Shown here piece by piece: positions 1 to 12,582 of a DNA stretch of 64,000 nt. The translations under genes and the position numbers were made by a program. The stretch spans positions 1 to 64,000 of the forward strand of contig JASAMV010006501.1 of NCBI GenBank assembly GCA_030248065.1. Reading direction: 5' to 3'. Position 1 is the stretch's first letter; each line of letters begins with the position of its first letter. Source of the DNA: Rhynchonema sp. JSB1_4. Taxonomy: Eukaryota > Nematoda > Chromadorea > Monhysterida > Xyalidae. A model generated the notes under the pieces. That model did no database searches, was not told the DNA's origin, and saw only the letters and a list, made by a program, of their open reading frames with translations.

Positions 1-3000
1 TCAAACAGCACGTGGCGGGGGCACTAACGCCACGGAAAGTGCATCATAGTTCTAAAATCTGACAAGAAAGAGATTGATGAACAGCGCTGACTAAGGACAA
101 TTGAAAAAGTCGCAAAAATAACAGCTGATAGTGCTTCAAGTGCGAGGACCGGCGGTTTTCCTGAAAACAACAGATAGGTACAAAGAAGCCCATATGCCAT
201 AGTAGCTGGTTTTCGCTGTCGGGTAACGTGAAGAATTTGTCACGGTTTGGCACTAAAAATGACAAAGCTTTGCTCCCACATTTTATGCATCCATACAAGG
301 CCAAGTTACAGATCTTAGCGGTACTGGTAACCAAGTACTGTTGCACAATTTAAAAGCTCTGTGTATGTTTCGAACTTTCAAACGCTACTTCAAAAGGTCC
401 ACAAACATATTTTTCATATTTTCGTACAGCAGCTTTCCGTCTGATCGCGAAAACAGCAGATAAGCGCACACTGTGTACTCAGGCTGTGTATAGGTTACGT
501 GGTGGAATAGGGAACGTATCAGATTATAACCCAGCAAACACATAGAGGCGCCAAACACTGAGCAAAGCACCTATCGTCTGCGCTCAAGTCTGAATACATT
601 GACCAAAGTGCGCGCAAAATTTGTAGTGGCAAAGCAAGCGCTCAGCAGACTGAGCTCTTGAAAAAGCACGTGCCCAAGCTCCTCTTAGCTACACAACAGC
701 TCTTATATCGCTTACTGCTACAGTACCGAAGTGACGTGTGGACAACGAAAAAATCGCGCGCGCAAATGCGCTATGATCACACTGTCGTTTTTTCGAGCGC
801 GCCTACCACAACAAAGCATCAGCCATAACGCGGTCCCCGTCGGGGGTGCTGGCTGAGTCTGACAATTGGTAGCTGGTCGTGCCGCTCGCCTTTGGGTCGC
901 CCAGAGCGCAATAAATTCCGCACGCCATTTTTTGCTCGAAATTGTCGTTTTGTGAACTGAGCGCGCGAGGTGTTTGTTATACTGTATGTGAGTTAAGCAG
1001 GAGCAGAAGCAGAAAGTCATCAAAATGTGTTTCTCAATCTTGACAACAGCCCACGGGTCAGGGACGAACCCTCTCAAGCCAGTCACCATGACCGACGACG
1101 GTTAGTGGGTCCGAGACGAGGTTGGTTGCAGCAACCACAACTGGCACCCAACAGACGGGTCGGTTCGGAATTGAATTGACTGATAACGACAAGCACAACA
1201 CCAGTATATAACCAACGGGAAGCAACACACACGAACACAAACCAACGGGCTGCTAAAATATGAGCTGTTTGACTGTGCTGTGTAGCAGCAACAGCGTGAT
1301 TGCAAAAACAAGACCGGGGACAACTATGGCGCTGTGAGTTGTGGGCGTGCTTTCATATAGATAGTCGACCGGACAAGTCAGCCGTGCACAGATGGCCGCA
1401 ACAAGAAAATAAGGAACGCTCAAAAACAACGCTGTCACCTGGCTCCTGTACTGAATACAAATATGTGGCCACACGTACAGCAGTCACTACGGTGAACAAA
1501 CGGTCATTCTCAGACTTGCAACGCAGTGCGGATATGTTTTGTCGTGTGGATAAACATGCAGCCCTTCTTTAATTTTTGCAAAAGAACAAGGCGACCAAGA
1601 CAAGTGAGGAACTGTTTGGTTGGAGGTGTCAGTTCAGTATATAGCTGGAAGGACCTTCGAAAAAACAGCGTCCTGTGTGCGGAACCAAACCAAAATGTTG
1701 TGTGACATACGACTTGCAGAAAAAACAGTTTGGACGCGACAACATCACAAGAAGTGTTTGTGGATCAGCTGACTCCAGCGCACGAGTATGAAGAGCGAAC
1801 GAACGTATACCAACACTGTATACGTCAGAGTCAATGTGCCGTGAAGAGGGCCCATCGAGTTTTCCTTCGTGAAACTGGAATTTTATAACGATCAGGTGCT
1901 GCTTTGTTCCGGGGTGATCGCGCACCGTCGCGGTGTTTATCAACGCGTGCGCACGTTTGTGACACTGCAGTGCATGATTAATCGTGTTATACGACGACGT
2001 ATGTACACGTTTCGCAGTGCAGGTACGCATGCACCAGTGCAAAGTAGCGGATCCAGATTGACTACACTGAGGAGGATTAACAAACAGTGCGCCGACTGAG
2101 ACACACTAACCAACTCCACCACAGAGAAAGTTTCGGCGGAACGCAACGTCAGACACTAGACGGTCGGAGATGGATAAACAGAGATGTTATACACACGCAA
2201 CAACACGTGAATGCATTGTTATTCTGGTGTACAAATACTAGTGGAACACACAGCAACTGTGCGGCCGTCTCTGCTCATCAAGGTACTGCGTTGGATGCTC
2301 AGATCACAGGACCGTTGTCAACCCATAAACATGCTAGAATTGGAGGCTGGTGAAGTTCAGACTGCACCTGAACTGTGGATTGAGAACGAGGAATAGTCAA
2401 CCGTTCAAGCACATGCTCAAAACAACGAGACGTACGCAACACATGACTGAAAATCCCAATTAGACCAATGCCCGATTATGCACCTGTAAGCGGCACCGGA
2501 TTGACAATGCAAACCGCAATGCCACCGTTGCTGCTTATTTTATACGTGTCGATAAGGTAGCAAGAAATAACGCAGACGACCTTTGTCAATTAGTCACATG
2601 CCATTACGTTTATGTTGTCGGAATTGACATACCCGGAGCACTTGCAGCGAGCCCCGTTGACATGATCAGCATTTTGATGGAACAAGAACAACGCGGTTTA
2701 GGTGTGCAAACATCGACAGCAGAATGTGCGATGGTGTAATTTGCATGAATTTCAGGAAAAAAAGTTGCTGTTGCAGCACTTTCAACAACAATGAGTGCGA
2801 AACGCAACAAAGTGAAACGTGCAGCGGGCGTAAAAGCAATGTTTGTGAGAAACACACGCCCAGAAACATCATTCAATTGAGTGTAGATGCCCAGTGGGTG
2901 AAGCACAGCTATAGTCTTTCCGTTTTATAACAGCCCAGAGGCGGTATACAGAAAATGTTTCAACGCCTTGAAAACAGCAGTCATCGTAGTGGATGATAAC

Positions 3001-5549
3001 CAACGGGTCGACAACGTGGCTCGAAAAAATGGGGTGACTTGATGGCTGCTGTTGCGATGAAACATTTGCTGTATACTTTCTTTTGACCGAGAATAAAATG
3101 AAAGACTATATGTGCCCGCAAGTTTGGTGTTACTTATAAACTCACGTGGGCGCTTTATTATTCATTGAATTCAAAGGGCTGTAGTTGTGGCTGGACTTAG
3201 TATTGCTCAGAAAGTTGAGAATGAATCTTTAAAAAAAGTCAGCCGGAAATGTCCGTGGAAATGGAAAGAAACAAAGAAAGTTCACATTCTTTCGCGATAT
3301 TCAACAATTAGAACAAACTGAAACTGACCGACATTTTCGCACCCTATGGTGATCAAAATTTTTTCATTTGATTTATGACTTGACAATCAATTTGCGCCGT
3401 AATTCCATGTATAGAAATGAAATGAAAATCGTTAAACGGAAAAATTATCAGACCGATTGATCAATTCGACTTAATTTGGAGGAGTCATAACTGAAGTAAA
3501 ACATTGAACGTGAAAAGAGCACAACCTCTGTCTGTGAACACGAAAAATCAACTGTAAATTCAAGCCGGTCTGGTCAGAGGACAAACAGAAAGACGCCGCT
3601 CCCCAGCAATGCTGAATGAAAACTATCAGCAACGGAAAGTATAAGCACCTTTGGTGAGAAAGGATTGGAAATGCAACTGAAATTTTCCTGAAACAATTGC
3701 ATACATAGCCATGCATACACACGAAGCCTCTTGAACCTAAATCACATGAGCGCGCGCAAGTTGGTGCTTGGGGTGAGCTTCAAGCCTGGAGGTTTGGCCT
3801 GTCGGTCAGCGAAAACAAGCAGCGTAAGCGCATGGACTTTGCACTGTGCCGTCGTAAGCAATATCGATTCCAAACGACTATTCGCACAAGGTAACCCTAC
3901 GTGTGGTAGCATCGTTCCTAACCTTACACATGATGGGTTAGTAATGTTTCGGTGTGCGCACATGCGCAAATTGAGAAAATGCGAAAATCGTACAAATGCG
4001 CACGCATACGCTCGTGTACATACGTGCATCAGACGCACACACAGTGATGTCGCGTGACTGATTGCCACAGCTTGTTGGGTACGGTTGGTGTGTTAGTGAC
4101 AACTTGACGGTTGTGTGTCACCCGACAACCGCAGTCCACATTTGGTATTGTGAAAGTGCAAGCAGTTCAGCACAACGACACACGTGTTTGTGCACACAGG
4201 AGCATCATTGTCCGCCTGGTTACATGGTTTTGTGTTGGGTTTCAAACCAGGTGTCATGCGCTTCGTCACGATGATTAATACTTGATTCGACATGCACAAA
4301 ATGTGCTTCTCATTGGCCAAACATGGTTTGACTGGTCGGGAGAACCTTACGGTTTCAAGGCACATCTCAAGCATGTAACTGGCAGAACTCGAACCTTCCA
4401 GAGCAGCGCCACCAGTGTGGCAACAAGTGTGCGCACGCTAATATTGATTATCGCGGTGTTGCATCAAATTGTAATCATATTTCTCACTCGATATTCCCAA
4501 TTCAGTTACAGTTAAAATACAACTGCACTTTTTTCGTTCGTTGAACGTATCTGAATTAACAGCAGCACCGGCGCAACGTTCATGTATTGAATGAGTGAAC
4601 AGGTCTTGTTGGCGAAAGCACGATTCTTACAAAAACTTTTCAGCTGTGCTCTTGCTTGGTATTCAGGTTTGAAATGGCTCAGAACTCAAATACAAATCAG
4701 CTGAAAGGACGCACATAGACGTTTCGAAAACCAGATCATCGTTTGTTAGTTCGTTCGTTCTCACCATCCTTGCAATATGATGTGATGAAGAAAAATAAGC
4801 AACGAGGTGGGCACTTCGGACTGAATTGGCACTTTTATATTTTATTCTGAGAATATATTATTCGGCGAGTGAAAGTAAATCTGGCGTGTCAAATATTGTT
4901 ATGCAGTGTTTTTCAAGTGAAGGCGCAGGGAAGAAACCGAAACCAAAACATCAAACGTTCAGGAATGGAACAAAAATAAGCTCGAATTGAAGTATAATAC
5001 TGCCTGTCACGTCACGACAAATGTAGGCCTGAAAGAGATATCTTGGATTGAATGATAATGCAATGCATGGCTGCAATATTAGTGATGGAAATCACGCACA
5101 ATACGGCCTATTTCTTTCTAAGTATCAGCGAGGTATGCGGGTCTCCATTATTTTCGTTCGTTTGAGTATCTCACTACAAAAATCCTCAAGGAGACAAGCC
5201 ACAATCCTCGCCCAACGTTTCATACCTAGCTTGGTACAAAGCTTGAGCTGGATGGTGCTTTAGCTAGACATGGCGTTCAGCTGTCGCTAAGGCACATGGA
5301 TGATTTGTGTGTATCCTCAGCCAGAGTATGACCCTCAGTCTAAGCCTAATTAATTGTAGGCCTAAGCATGAGCCTGGCGCCAGGTGAAAATCACCACCCA
5401 GCTGAAATACCAAAAGTAGAACATTTCTAAAATTCTTCATATTCACAGAGAAGTGTAGATAGATCGTGGAAAAGTCTTTCTGGAATATTCGACCACAAAC
5501 GAAGCTAAAAGCTATCACCTAATTTCTCTAAGATAAATCCCATAAGATC
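1..5549. other. Non-coding stretch, no gene recognised
   Basis: I found no open frame with protein-like composition, conserved motif or paired splice sites on either strand. The open frames present are short, overlap on both strands and are rich in Cys/His/Thr, as expected of chance translation. No transposon end could be paired here. It may hold 5' or 3' flanking DNA of a gene outside the window. Confidence 0.6.
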
Positions 5550-5824
5550 TTGGTCGCACAATGACCATATAAGAATTCATCAAAAGCAATCCTGATTTTC
5601 ACGTTCAGTCACTCTTAACTACTGTGCTATTTGTGATTCTCACAAAACATTTTCAGCTGAAAATAATCTAGCAGATCAACCACGTTGTCGCAGGTCTGAA
5701 ACATTCTCTTTACTACGTGTTTTGTGTGTGATCGCGCAACGCAACGTCATTGCCCCGTCACTAGCCTGCTTTGCGATTCAGGAAAAAAATTTGACCAATT
5801 CTTATAAAGTCATTGTGCGACCAA
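5550..5824 (+). mobile_element. MITE, family 1, copy 1
   Basis: A 275-bp element bounded by perfect 16-bp terminal inverted repeats TTGGTCGCACAATGAC. It has no coding capacity. Copies 2 (6173-6446) and 3 (7728-8001, inverted) have the same length and are closely similar throughout. The flanks carry at most a 2-bp duplication (TC/TC), which would fit a Tc1/mariner-like insertion into TA that has since mutated. Confidence 0.85.
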
Positions 5825-6172
5825 TCTCAGACAAAACTCGAAAAACACTGGACTATAGAATTTGCATGAAACAGCGGCAGCCGGACAGCCAATGGACCGC
5901 CGCGAATATAACTGCAACGCGTAAATCGGCCCCGACCGGTATGCACTTTGCTGTGAACAGGGCGTGGTCCTTAGTATTGTGTGCACGCTCGGAATTTGTC
6001 GAGAATTAGACTCGACCAGCGTAACAATATTGTTTCCGGATGAATTATCGGGAGACCGTTCACAGCAAAGTGTACACCGGTCACAGATGTACTGTAACTT
6101 CTGCAAATCTTCCAATCCGCTATTCACGCATATATCGACAACACAACATATTTTACAGTGGATAAATTTATA

Positions 6173-6446
6173 TTGGTCGCACAATGACTATATAAGAATT
6201 CATCAAATCAATCCTGATTTTCACGTTCAGTCACTCTTAACCACTGTGCTATTTGTGATTCTCACAAAACATTTTCAGCTGAAAATAATCTAGCAGATCA
6301 ACCACGTTGCCACAGGTCTGAAACATTCTCTTTACAACATGCTTTGTGTGCGATCACGCAACGCAACGTCATTGCCCCGTCACTTTTCCTCTTTACGATT
6401 CAGGAAAAAAATTTGACAAATTCTTATAAAGTCATTGTGCGACCAA
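6173..6446 (+). mobile_element. MITE, family 1, copy 2
   Basis: A 274-bp copy of the element at 5550, same orientation, with the same 16-bp terminal inverted repeats. It is flanked on both sides by TA, the target duplication expected of Tc1/mariner-type transposition. Confidence 0.87.
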
Positions 6447-6851
6447 TACCATAGCATTCATTTCTTCCTCTTATTCGTTTTCGTGTTGGCGAGATTAGCG
6501 TCCAAACAGAGTTCCTCCTCCTCCACCACATGCGCATCGGCGTTGGCAGCGAACTGTCCTAAAATGTGCCTCCGTCGTGCGTCCGCCTGCGCCGGGTCAC
6601 CGACACGTTCGGTCACCGAACACAATTGACGAATGTGGTCGTCCAGGATCAGGGTCATGTCGTCTTTGGACTCACTCGCCGCCAATGCGTCGCTGCTGAA
6701 AGTGCACACGTCAATCTCGGTATGGTGTTGGGACTGATGGTCTCGGACTTGGCTATATTTATGAGTTGTCTCCCAGGTCGGTTGATGCTTGCATGGTCAA
6801 GGATGCGCGGCGTCCTTATGCCTACAGTAAGTGGCGCTTGGTTTTATGTCA

Positions 6852-7680
6852 GGCTTAAAGGTGCTGGTCAACAACCCTTCGACCGCGCTTGATCTTGGGG
6901 GTAGTATATATAAACAAAGTTTGGACATCGTGTTACTCGACCCTAATCTGGCCAGCCGATTGGTTGCTTCCTGATGTTTCACGGCCACGTTGAAGTTTGC
7001 ACCTGGTGAAAAAACCGAAAAAATTTGAAACGCTGCTGTGACACGAATAGGCTGTTTCAAAGTTTGATACTGAAGTGACAGCAACCTCCAACATTGTGGC
7101 AAAAACCGCAATGCACAATCGCTATTGAAACGTCCGCATTGTTGAATAAAAAAATAAAAGATTTCAGGAACCTGGTCATTTTTTGCTACGATTTTCTACT
7201 CGTGTAATTTTAAGCATCTGTTTTAGGGTTTTGAAAACTGGGAAGCTCAAACAAGGAACTTGATAATTAGAGGATTTTTATTTGTAATTGACAACTTATT
7301 TCATTTACCACAGATGCTTAAAATTACACGAATAGAAAATCGTAGCAAAAAATGACCAGGTTTCTGAAATCTTTTATTTTTTTATTCAACAATGCGGACG
7401 TTTTAATAGCTATTGTGCATTGCGGTTTTTGCCACAATGTTGGAGGTTGCTGTCACTTTAGTATCAAACTTTGAAACAGCCTATTCGTGTCACAGCAGCG
7501 TTTCAAATTTTTTCGGTTTTTTTCACCAGGTGCAAACTTCAACGTGGCCGTGAAACATCAGGAAGCAACCAATCGGCTGGCCAGATTAGGGTCGAGTAAC
7601 ACGATGTTCAAACTTTGTTTATATATTCTGCCCCCTAGATCAAGCGCGGTCGAAGGGTTGTTGACCAGCAGCTTTAAACC
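6852..7680. repeat. Large foldback palindrome
   Basis: Two arms of about 370 bp (6852-7220 and 7311-7680) are near-perfect reverse complements separated by about 90 bp. There is no coding capacity. It lies between MITE copies 2 and 3, which are themselves in opposite orientation, so the whole 6173-8001 block is roughly symmetric. Each arm contains one TGATGTTTCA 10-mer. It may be a foldback element or an inverted duplication. Confidence 0.85.
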
Positions 7681-7727
7681 ATCCCAAACCTAAACCTGCC
7701 ACCTGGCGCGAGGTTCACTGTCAGGTA

Positions 7728-8001
7728 TTGGTCGCACAATGACTTTATAAGAATTGGTCAAATTTTTTTCCTGAATCGCAAAGAGGGAAAGTGACGGGGC
7801 AGTGACGTTGCGTTGCGCGATCGCACACAAAACATGCAGTCACCAAAATGTTTCAGACCCGCAGCAACGTGGGTGCTCTGATGGACTATTTTCAGGTGAA
7901 AATGTTTTGCGAGAATCACAAATAGTACAGTGGTTAAGAGTGACTGAACGTGAAAATCGGGATTGATTTGATGAATTCTTATATGGTCAGTGTGCGACCA
8001 A
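7728..8001 (-). mobile_element. MITE, family 1, copy 3 (inverted)
   Basis: A 274-bp copy of the element at 5550 in reverse orientation. The left end has the full terminal repeat and the right end one or two substitutions (GTCAGTGTGCGACCAA). Left flank is TA, right flank TG, so the target duplication has decayed. Confidence 0.83.
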
Positions 8002-8383
8002 TGTCAATACATACCCAAGCTTGAGACCGCAATCTCACCTCTGCTCTGTGTGTCTTTGTGTGACTGGCGGCAAATTGGTCGGGTACACGTGCGACTCGAC
8101 CACCTCGCTCGTGATGCGCGGTGAGAACTTGCGTAGGTATTGCTCGCAGCTCATTGGCCGTGTGCTTGACAGTAGGGGGTTATTGCTGCAAATATTCAAG
8201 ACATTTTGTCAAACCAAACAAACGATCGGTTGCAGCGCTTTATGTGCCATTTTGATCTGCTGCAGTTGCAGCCTAGGTTCAGCCAAGGCCCAGACTATGT
8301 ATGTAGATGAAGCCAAAGCCTGTGTGAAACCAAGCCAGACAACAAACGAAAAGTCTACTGCTGATTGCTACAACAAGCCCAGC

Positions 8384-9048
8384 ACAGGGTTGGGCAAAAA
8401 AAATTTTTTTTAAAAAAAAATTTTTTTAAAAAAAAGGTTCTTGAAAAAATTTTTTTTAAATTTTTCGGGGGAACAAAATGTTCTAAAACGTCCAAAAATG
8501 GCCTTTTTTGGGGTTATTTTTTGTCATTTTTTCTCAAGGGTCGAAAAATTTTCTTCACAAAATCACTTTTGGGGCATGTATTTGGTATCTAAGATGCCCC
8601 AAATGATGTTATTATACCTCCCCGTGATACATGAGACACAGTATGCATGTACTTACATGGTACTTTGATGTCATACCCCATCGGGTCGGTCATATACGAC
8701 TGATTCAGCGACCCGACAAATATTTCTGCAGCTTATATTCTCAATTCTGTATGGTTTATGAGTGAATCTTGCTTATTCGACCACAAACCGTTGTGTCTGA
8801 TACCACAGAGCAGCAATCATAGGTCCATAACAAGCACAGACTGTTGGATCGCATCGAAATGACGTAAACACCCTTCATAAGTGATGCAAACCAAGTCACA
8901 AAAGTGACTTGTCAATTAAAGTTGCATTTTTTCGCGATTTTGCGCGTTTTTTAGGCAAATTTGGTAAAATTTCCCCGAATCTGAGACTTTAAAAAAAAAT
9001 TTTTTTTTTAAAAAAACTTGTTTAAAAAAATTTTTTTTTCCAACCCTG
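8384..9048. mobile_element. hAT-like miniature element, AT-rich ends
   Basis: The ends are CAGGGTTGG and CCAACCCTG, each followed inward by long alternating A-runs and T-runs. The flanks share CCCAGCA (7 of 8 positions), consistent with the 8-bp target duplication of hAT elements. The 665-bp interior has no transposase frame, so this is non-autonomous. Confidence 0.75.
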
Positions 9049-9844
9049 CCCAGCAGTACCAGCGGACAAAAGGTGGCCATGGACTGCTGAAACACCATCC
9101 AACCAATTTACTTAGCAGGCCTTAGGTGTGGACCGACTGACATCTCAAAACAAACAGCAAAGTAATGTGGCTGATACAGAAAGCACCGAGTCCCATTTCC
9201 CCCACTCACCCATCGGCAGATCCTGAAGAGGTATTGGCTGTGGTGGTGGAGGCTGGCGTTGGTGGCGTGCCGTTCCGGCACTTGTCTTGCACCATGATGT
9301 GAATGGAAGTGAAATATGTAAATTGGCAATGCGAAGCTGAAAAATGTGAATTATTGTTGCTGAAGGAGTTTCCCAACACAAAACAGACAAAAAACGATGA
9401 AATGAACGACATCGAGATCGAACGCGCAACACCTGCTGACGCCACCGCATGAATCATCTGTTTTTCGCTGTCGCATGACAGCAACAACTGTACGACGCGA
9501 TAAAAACTTGCAAAAACAGTTTCTGTGTGACTAAGCGTCTCAACAGGGTGCAGGCGTTCAGTGCACTTTGCAGGCGCTGACACAGTAAGCAAGGATAAAC
9601 CGTATGCAGCGAAACCCAGAGTGACACGACACAGGCTGTAATGTTTCGGGGACGACAACAAGTGCACCCTGCGTCTGCTTGCCCCTGCCGTTCACATAAC
9701 GCGGTAGTTTGTCTGGGGATGCAAATGCTGCTGCGATGCACATTTCTGTCCGCAAAATATGCATCGAAAATTATTAAAGTGACATGAAAAATCACAATTT
9801 GTTTCACAGACTCACTAAACTTCCACTGATCATCATCACCGACG

Positions 9845-11544
9845 ATGCGTCTCATAATCCTGGATGACTACGACAGCGTCAGTGATTTCTCGGCTCGCTA
9901 CATCATCAGGAAGATCAAGGAGTTCAAACCGAACGAGGACAGACTATTCACGCTAGGCTTGCCCACAGGTATGGCAGCAATTAATTGTCATTTGCTTAAT
10001 TTTGTCAATCGTTGGTTCAGTTCAATTACTATTATCACCCATTCAGGCAGCACGCCACTGGGCACGTACAAGAAATTGATCGAATTCCACAAACTCGGCA
10101 AGATATCGTTCAAATATGTGAAGACATTCAACATGGATGAGTATGTTGGTCAGTCATATGATTTTTTATCCGGCGGTATGCACCATCCCAACGCAAACCA
10201 ACAACAAAACGAAGTTTGTATAGTAAGTTTCTAATTTCGCTGTCTCATGCATTCCTACAGACGCAGGGAATCTCCCATTCGAAGTCGAGGCAGGCAACAA
10301 GCCCAACACACAAGCAAGCCACGCATGCAGCTGACGGACACAGCTTGTGCGACTGAAACATTCGAAACGCACACGAGCCCAGTTGAGGCAGCGAATTTAG
10401 AAATTTACTATAGCAGCAAGTGCAAACCTGACGTTTCACACCGTAGCATCTAAGTGGGTTGCAGGCATTCCCCGCGATCATCCCGAGAGCTACCATTCGT
10501 TCATGTGGACCAACTTCTTCCGTCACGTCGATATCAATCCCCAAAATGTGCACATTCTCGATGGAAACGCGTCCAACCTCGAGGTGCGTGCGTCGAGTAT
10601 TCCCGGAACAACAGATTGTGACACCCGGCAGTGACCGAAATCATTTGGTTCCGGTCATACCACTTTTGACGAATGTAGTCTCTACATTCTCCCTTGCGCC
10701 ATTTCAGCATGAATGCGAACAGTTTGAGCATGCAATTACGGCTGCCGGTGGCATTCAACTGTTTGTCGGTGGTAGGTGCCCAGAGATTTCTTCAAAAATA
10801 CGGTTGCTGAACGCAGTCAATATTTGTCTGATTCAAAAACCGCACGCAGCCCACAGCTCAGCCAGCGGTTACTCACGTCCGTGACCGCTATAATAGATGA
10901 CCAACATGCAATGCACAATTAGGCAACTAGATTGAAGAGGTTCTTCCAAAATTCCGTGTGATGAACATGTACTCGAATATCCCTTGATTCAGGCATCGGT
11001 CCCGATGGTCACATAGCGTTCAACGAGCCCGGCTCATCGTTGGTGTCCCGGACACGCGTCAAGACACTGGCACGCGAGACGATACACGCGAACGCACGAT
11101 TCTTCGACAACGACATGACGAAAGTGCCCACCATGGCCTTGACTGTCGGTGTGGGCACGGTGATGGATGCCAGGGAGGTGTGTATTGTATGTAATCATGC
11201 CCATTGATGTATGGAGCTATATGCAATGATGTTGACTTTGCACACACAGCACAGGTGATGATCATAATCACGGGTGCACACAAGGCGTTGGCATTACACA
11301 AGGCGATCGAGGAGGGAGTGAGTCACATGTGGACGGTCAGCGCGTTCCAGGTTGGTGGTTGTCGCCTCTGCATGTGGGTCACCTTGATGTGTCAGGCACA
11401 ATCACATGCACTCAGATGCACGCACGTACGATGTTTGTGTGCGACGAGGACGCAACGCTTGAACTTCGCGTCAAGACCCACAAGTACTTCAAGGGTTTGA
11501 TGGACGTACATAGACGATTGATCGAAGATTTGAATGACTCGTAG
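9845..11544 (+). CDS. GNPDA1: Glucosamine-6-phosphate deaminase
   Basis: Seven exons (9845-9968, 10047-10148, 10465-10583, 10708-10771, 10993-11177, 11255-11350, 11416-11544) join in phase to 273 codons, giving a 272-aa protein; animal GNPDA proteins are about 275-290 aa. The product is expected to convert glucosamine 6-phosphate to fructose 6-phosphate and ammonia in the cytosol, the catabolic branch of the hexosamine pathway. Visible family signatures are LGLPTGSTPLG near residue 40 (phosphate binding), [11 protein letters not shown] near 70, and [13 protein letters not shown] near 140, which holds the catalytic Asp/His/Glu. [20 protein letters not shown] follows. The start is the ATG that aligns with the family N-terminus. 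All introns are GT-AG and 65-316 bp. No frame break. Whether it is GNPDA1 or GNPDA2 cannot be told, since the duplication is probably vertebrate. Confidence 0.97.
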
Positions 11545-11965
11545 GTGACGGCACAACAAGTGCGTGGTTGCATTTGATTGTTTGCGTTTCATTTTGGATG
11601 CTTTGTGAAACAGCGGCCATTCTCGGTTCACCCAGCCTAGGCACTTTACTATTGACCTGATAATCACCACCGGTTACACGAGGCGTGCACACATGCTGTA
11701 TGCCATGTTTTTTCACGGCAGTACATGTACCGCAGTTCCAATCGGTTGTTGCAGATCCAGTTTCACATTTGTTCAATTTCGGTGCTCTTCAGCCAACTTG
11801 CCTTTTGTATCGCAGTGTACTTTTTCGTATTTTTATTCACACGTTATTTGTTGGTGCGACATTCCGGTTGATTCATGCATTACGTAGGTTACTTACGGGG
11901 TTCTTTCCTATCACTCTTTTGCTGTACAATTCTATCCTTTCAGTTTCAGAGACTATTTGAGAAGC

Positions 11966-11978
11966 AATAAAATTTATT
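11966..11978. terminator. Palindromic poly(A) signal between convergent genes
   Basis: AATAAAATTTATT contains AATAAA on the + strand (11966-11971, 422 bp after the GNPDA stop) and AATAAA on the - strand (11973-11978, 605 bp after the Argonaute stop). It is the only such signal I noticed serving both genes, so the two 3' UTRs may meet or overlap here. Use on either strand is inferred. Confidence 0.6.
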
Positions 11979-11984
11979 GTGCAC

Positions 11985-12580
11985 AGGAACATGAATTCAA
12001 ACATTTTTAAATAGGCCAAATCTGAAATCCGCTATGCTGTGAGATTAGCGACACAAAGTCATTACCACCTGTGCGACAAGTAACAAGCTATGTGTAGAAA
12101 CTGAGCGATGCATGTTCAAGTTTGGTATCAGGGTACTCCCACAGCTCGTGTTGGGCATAGGCCTACCTTTCGGCTTAGGCACACATTTAGGGTTCGACTT
12201 AGGCCTACACTTAAACCAACCATATCTGATCTAAGTTTGAGAACAAGCCCAACCGCAAAGCCATCGCCCGGGACTCTCTGTGGGAGTACTGAAATCGGTC
12301 TGAAACTGACCGCTCAGCGTCAACAAAATAAAATAAAAAGCGTGAGTAAATAGCAAACAAGACGCATCTTGTGATCTGACCAGTAACTCCGATAAAAAAA
12401 GCCACAATGCAATCAGTCAGTCGATAATAGCGAACGCAATCACAGATACTAAGAACAGCTCGATAAAAATCTACGAACGTTCTCATTCACCTGTCCGCAG
12501 ACCACAGTTTTCACTGAACGTTCACATGTAACCGAAATGAAATTACCAAGTGCCCAAAAAAATCAAATGCGATGTAAAAC
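11985..12580. other. Intergenic DNA between convergent GNPDA and Argonaute
   Basis: No gene seen. It contains AATAAAATAAAA near 12325 on the + strand, a further possible poly(A) signal for a longer GNPDA transcript. The rest probably includes the Argonaute 3' UTR. Confidence 0.5.
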
Positions 12581-12582
12581 AA

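Noticed and set aside
9454..9855. 133-codon - strand open frame upstream of GNPDA
   Set aside because: Several overlapping frames of similar length exist on this strand, none with protein-like composition or splice partners.
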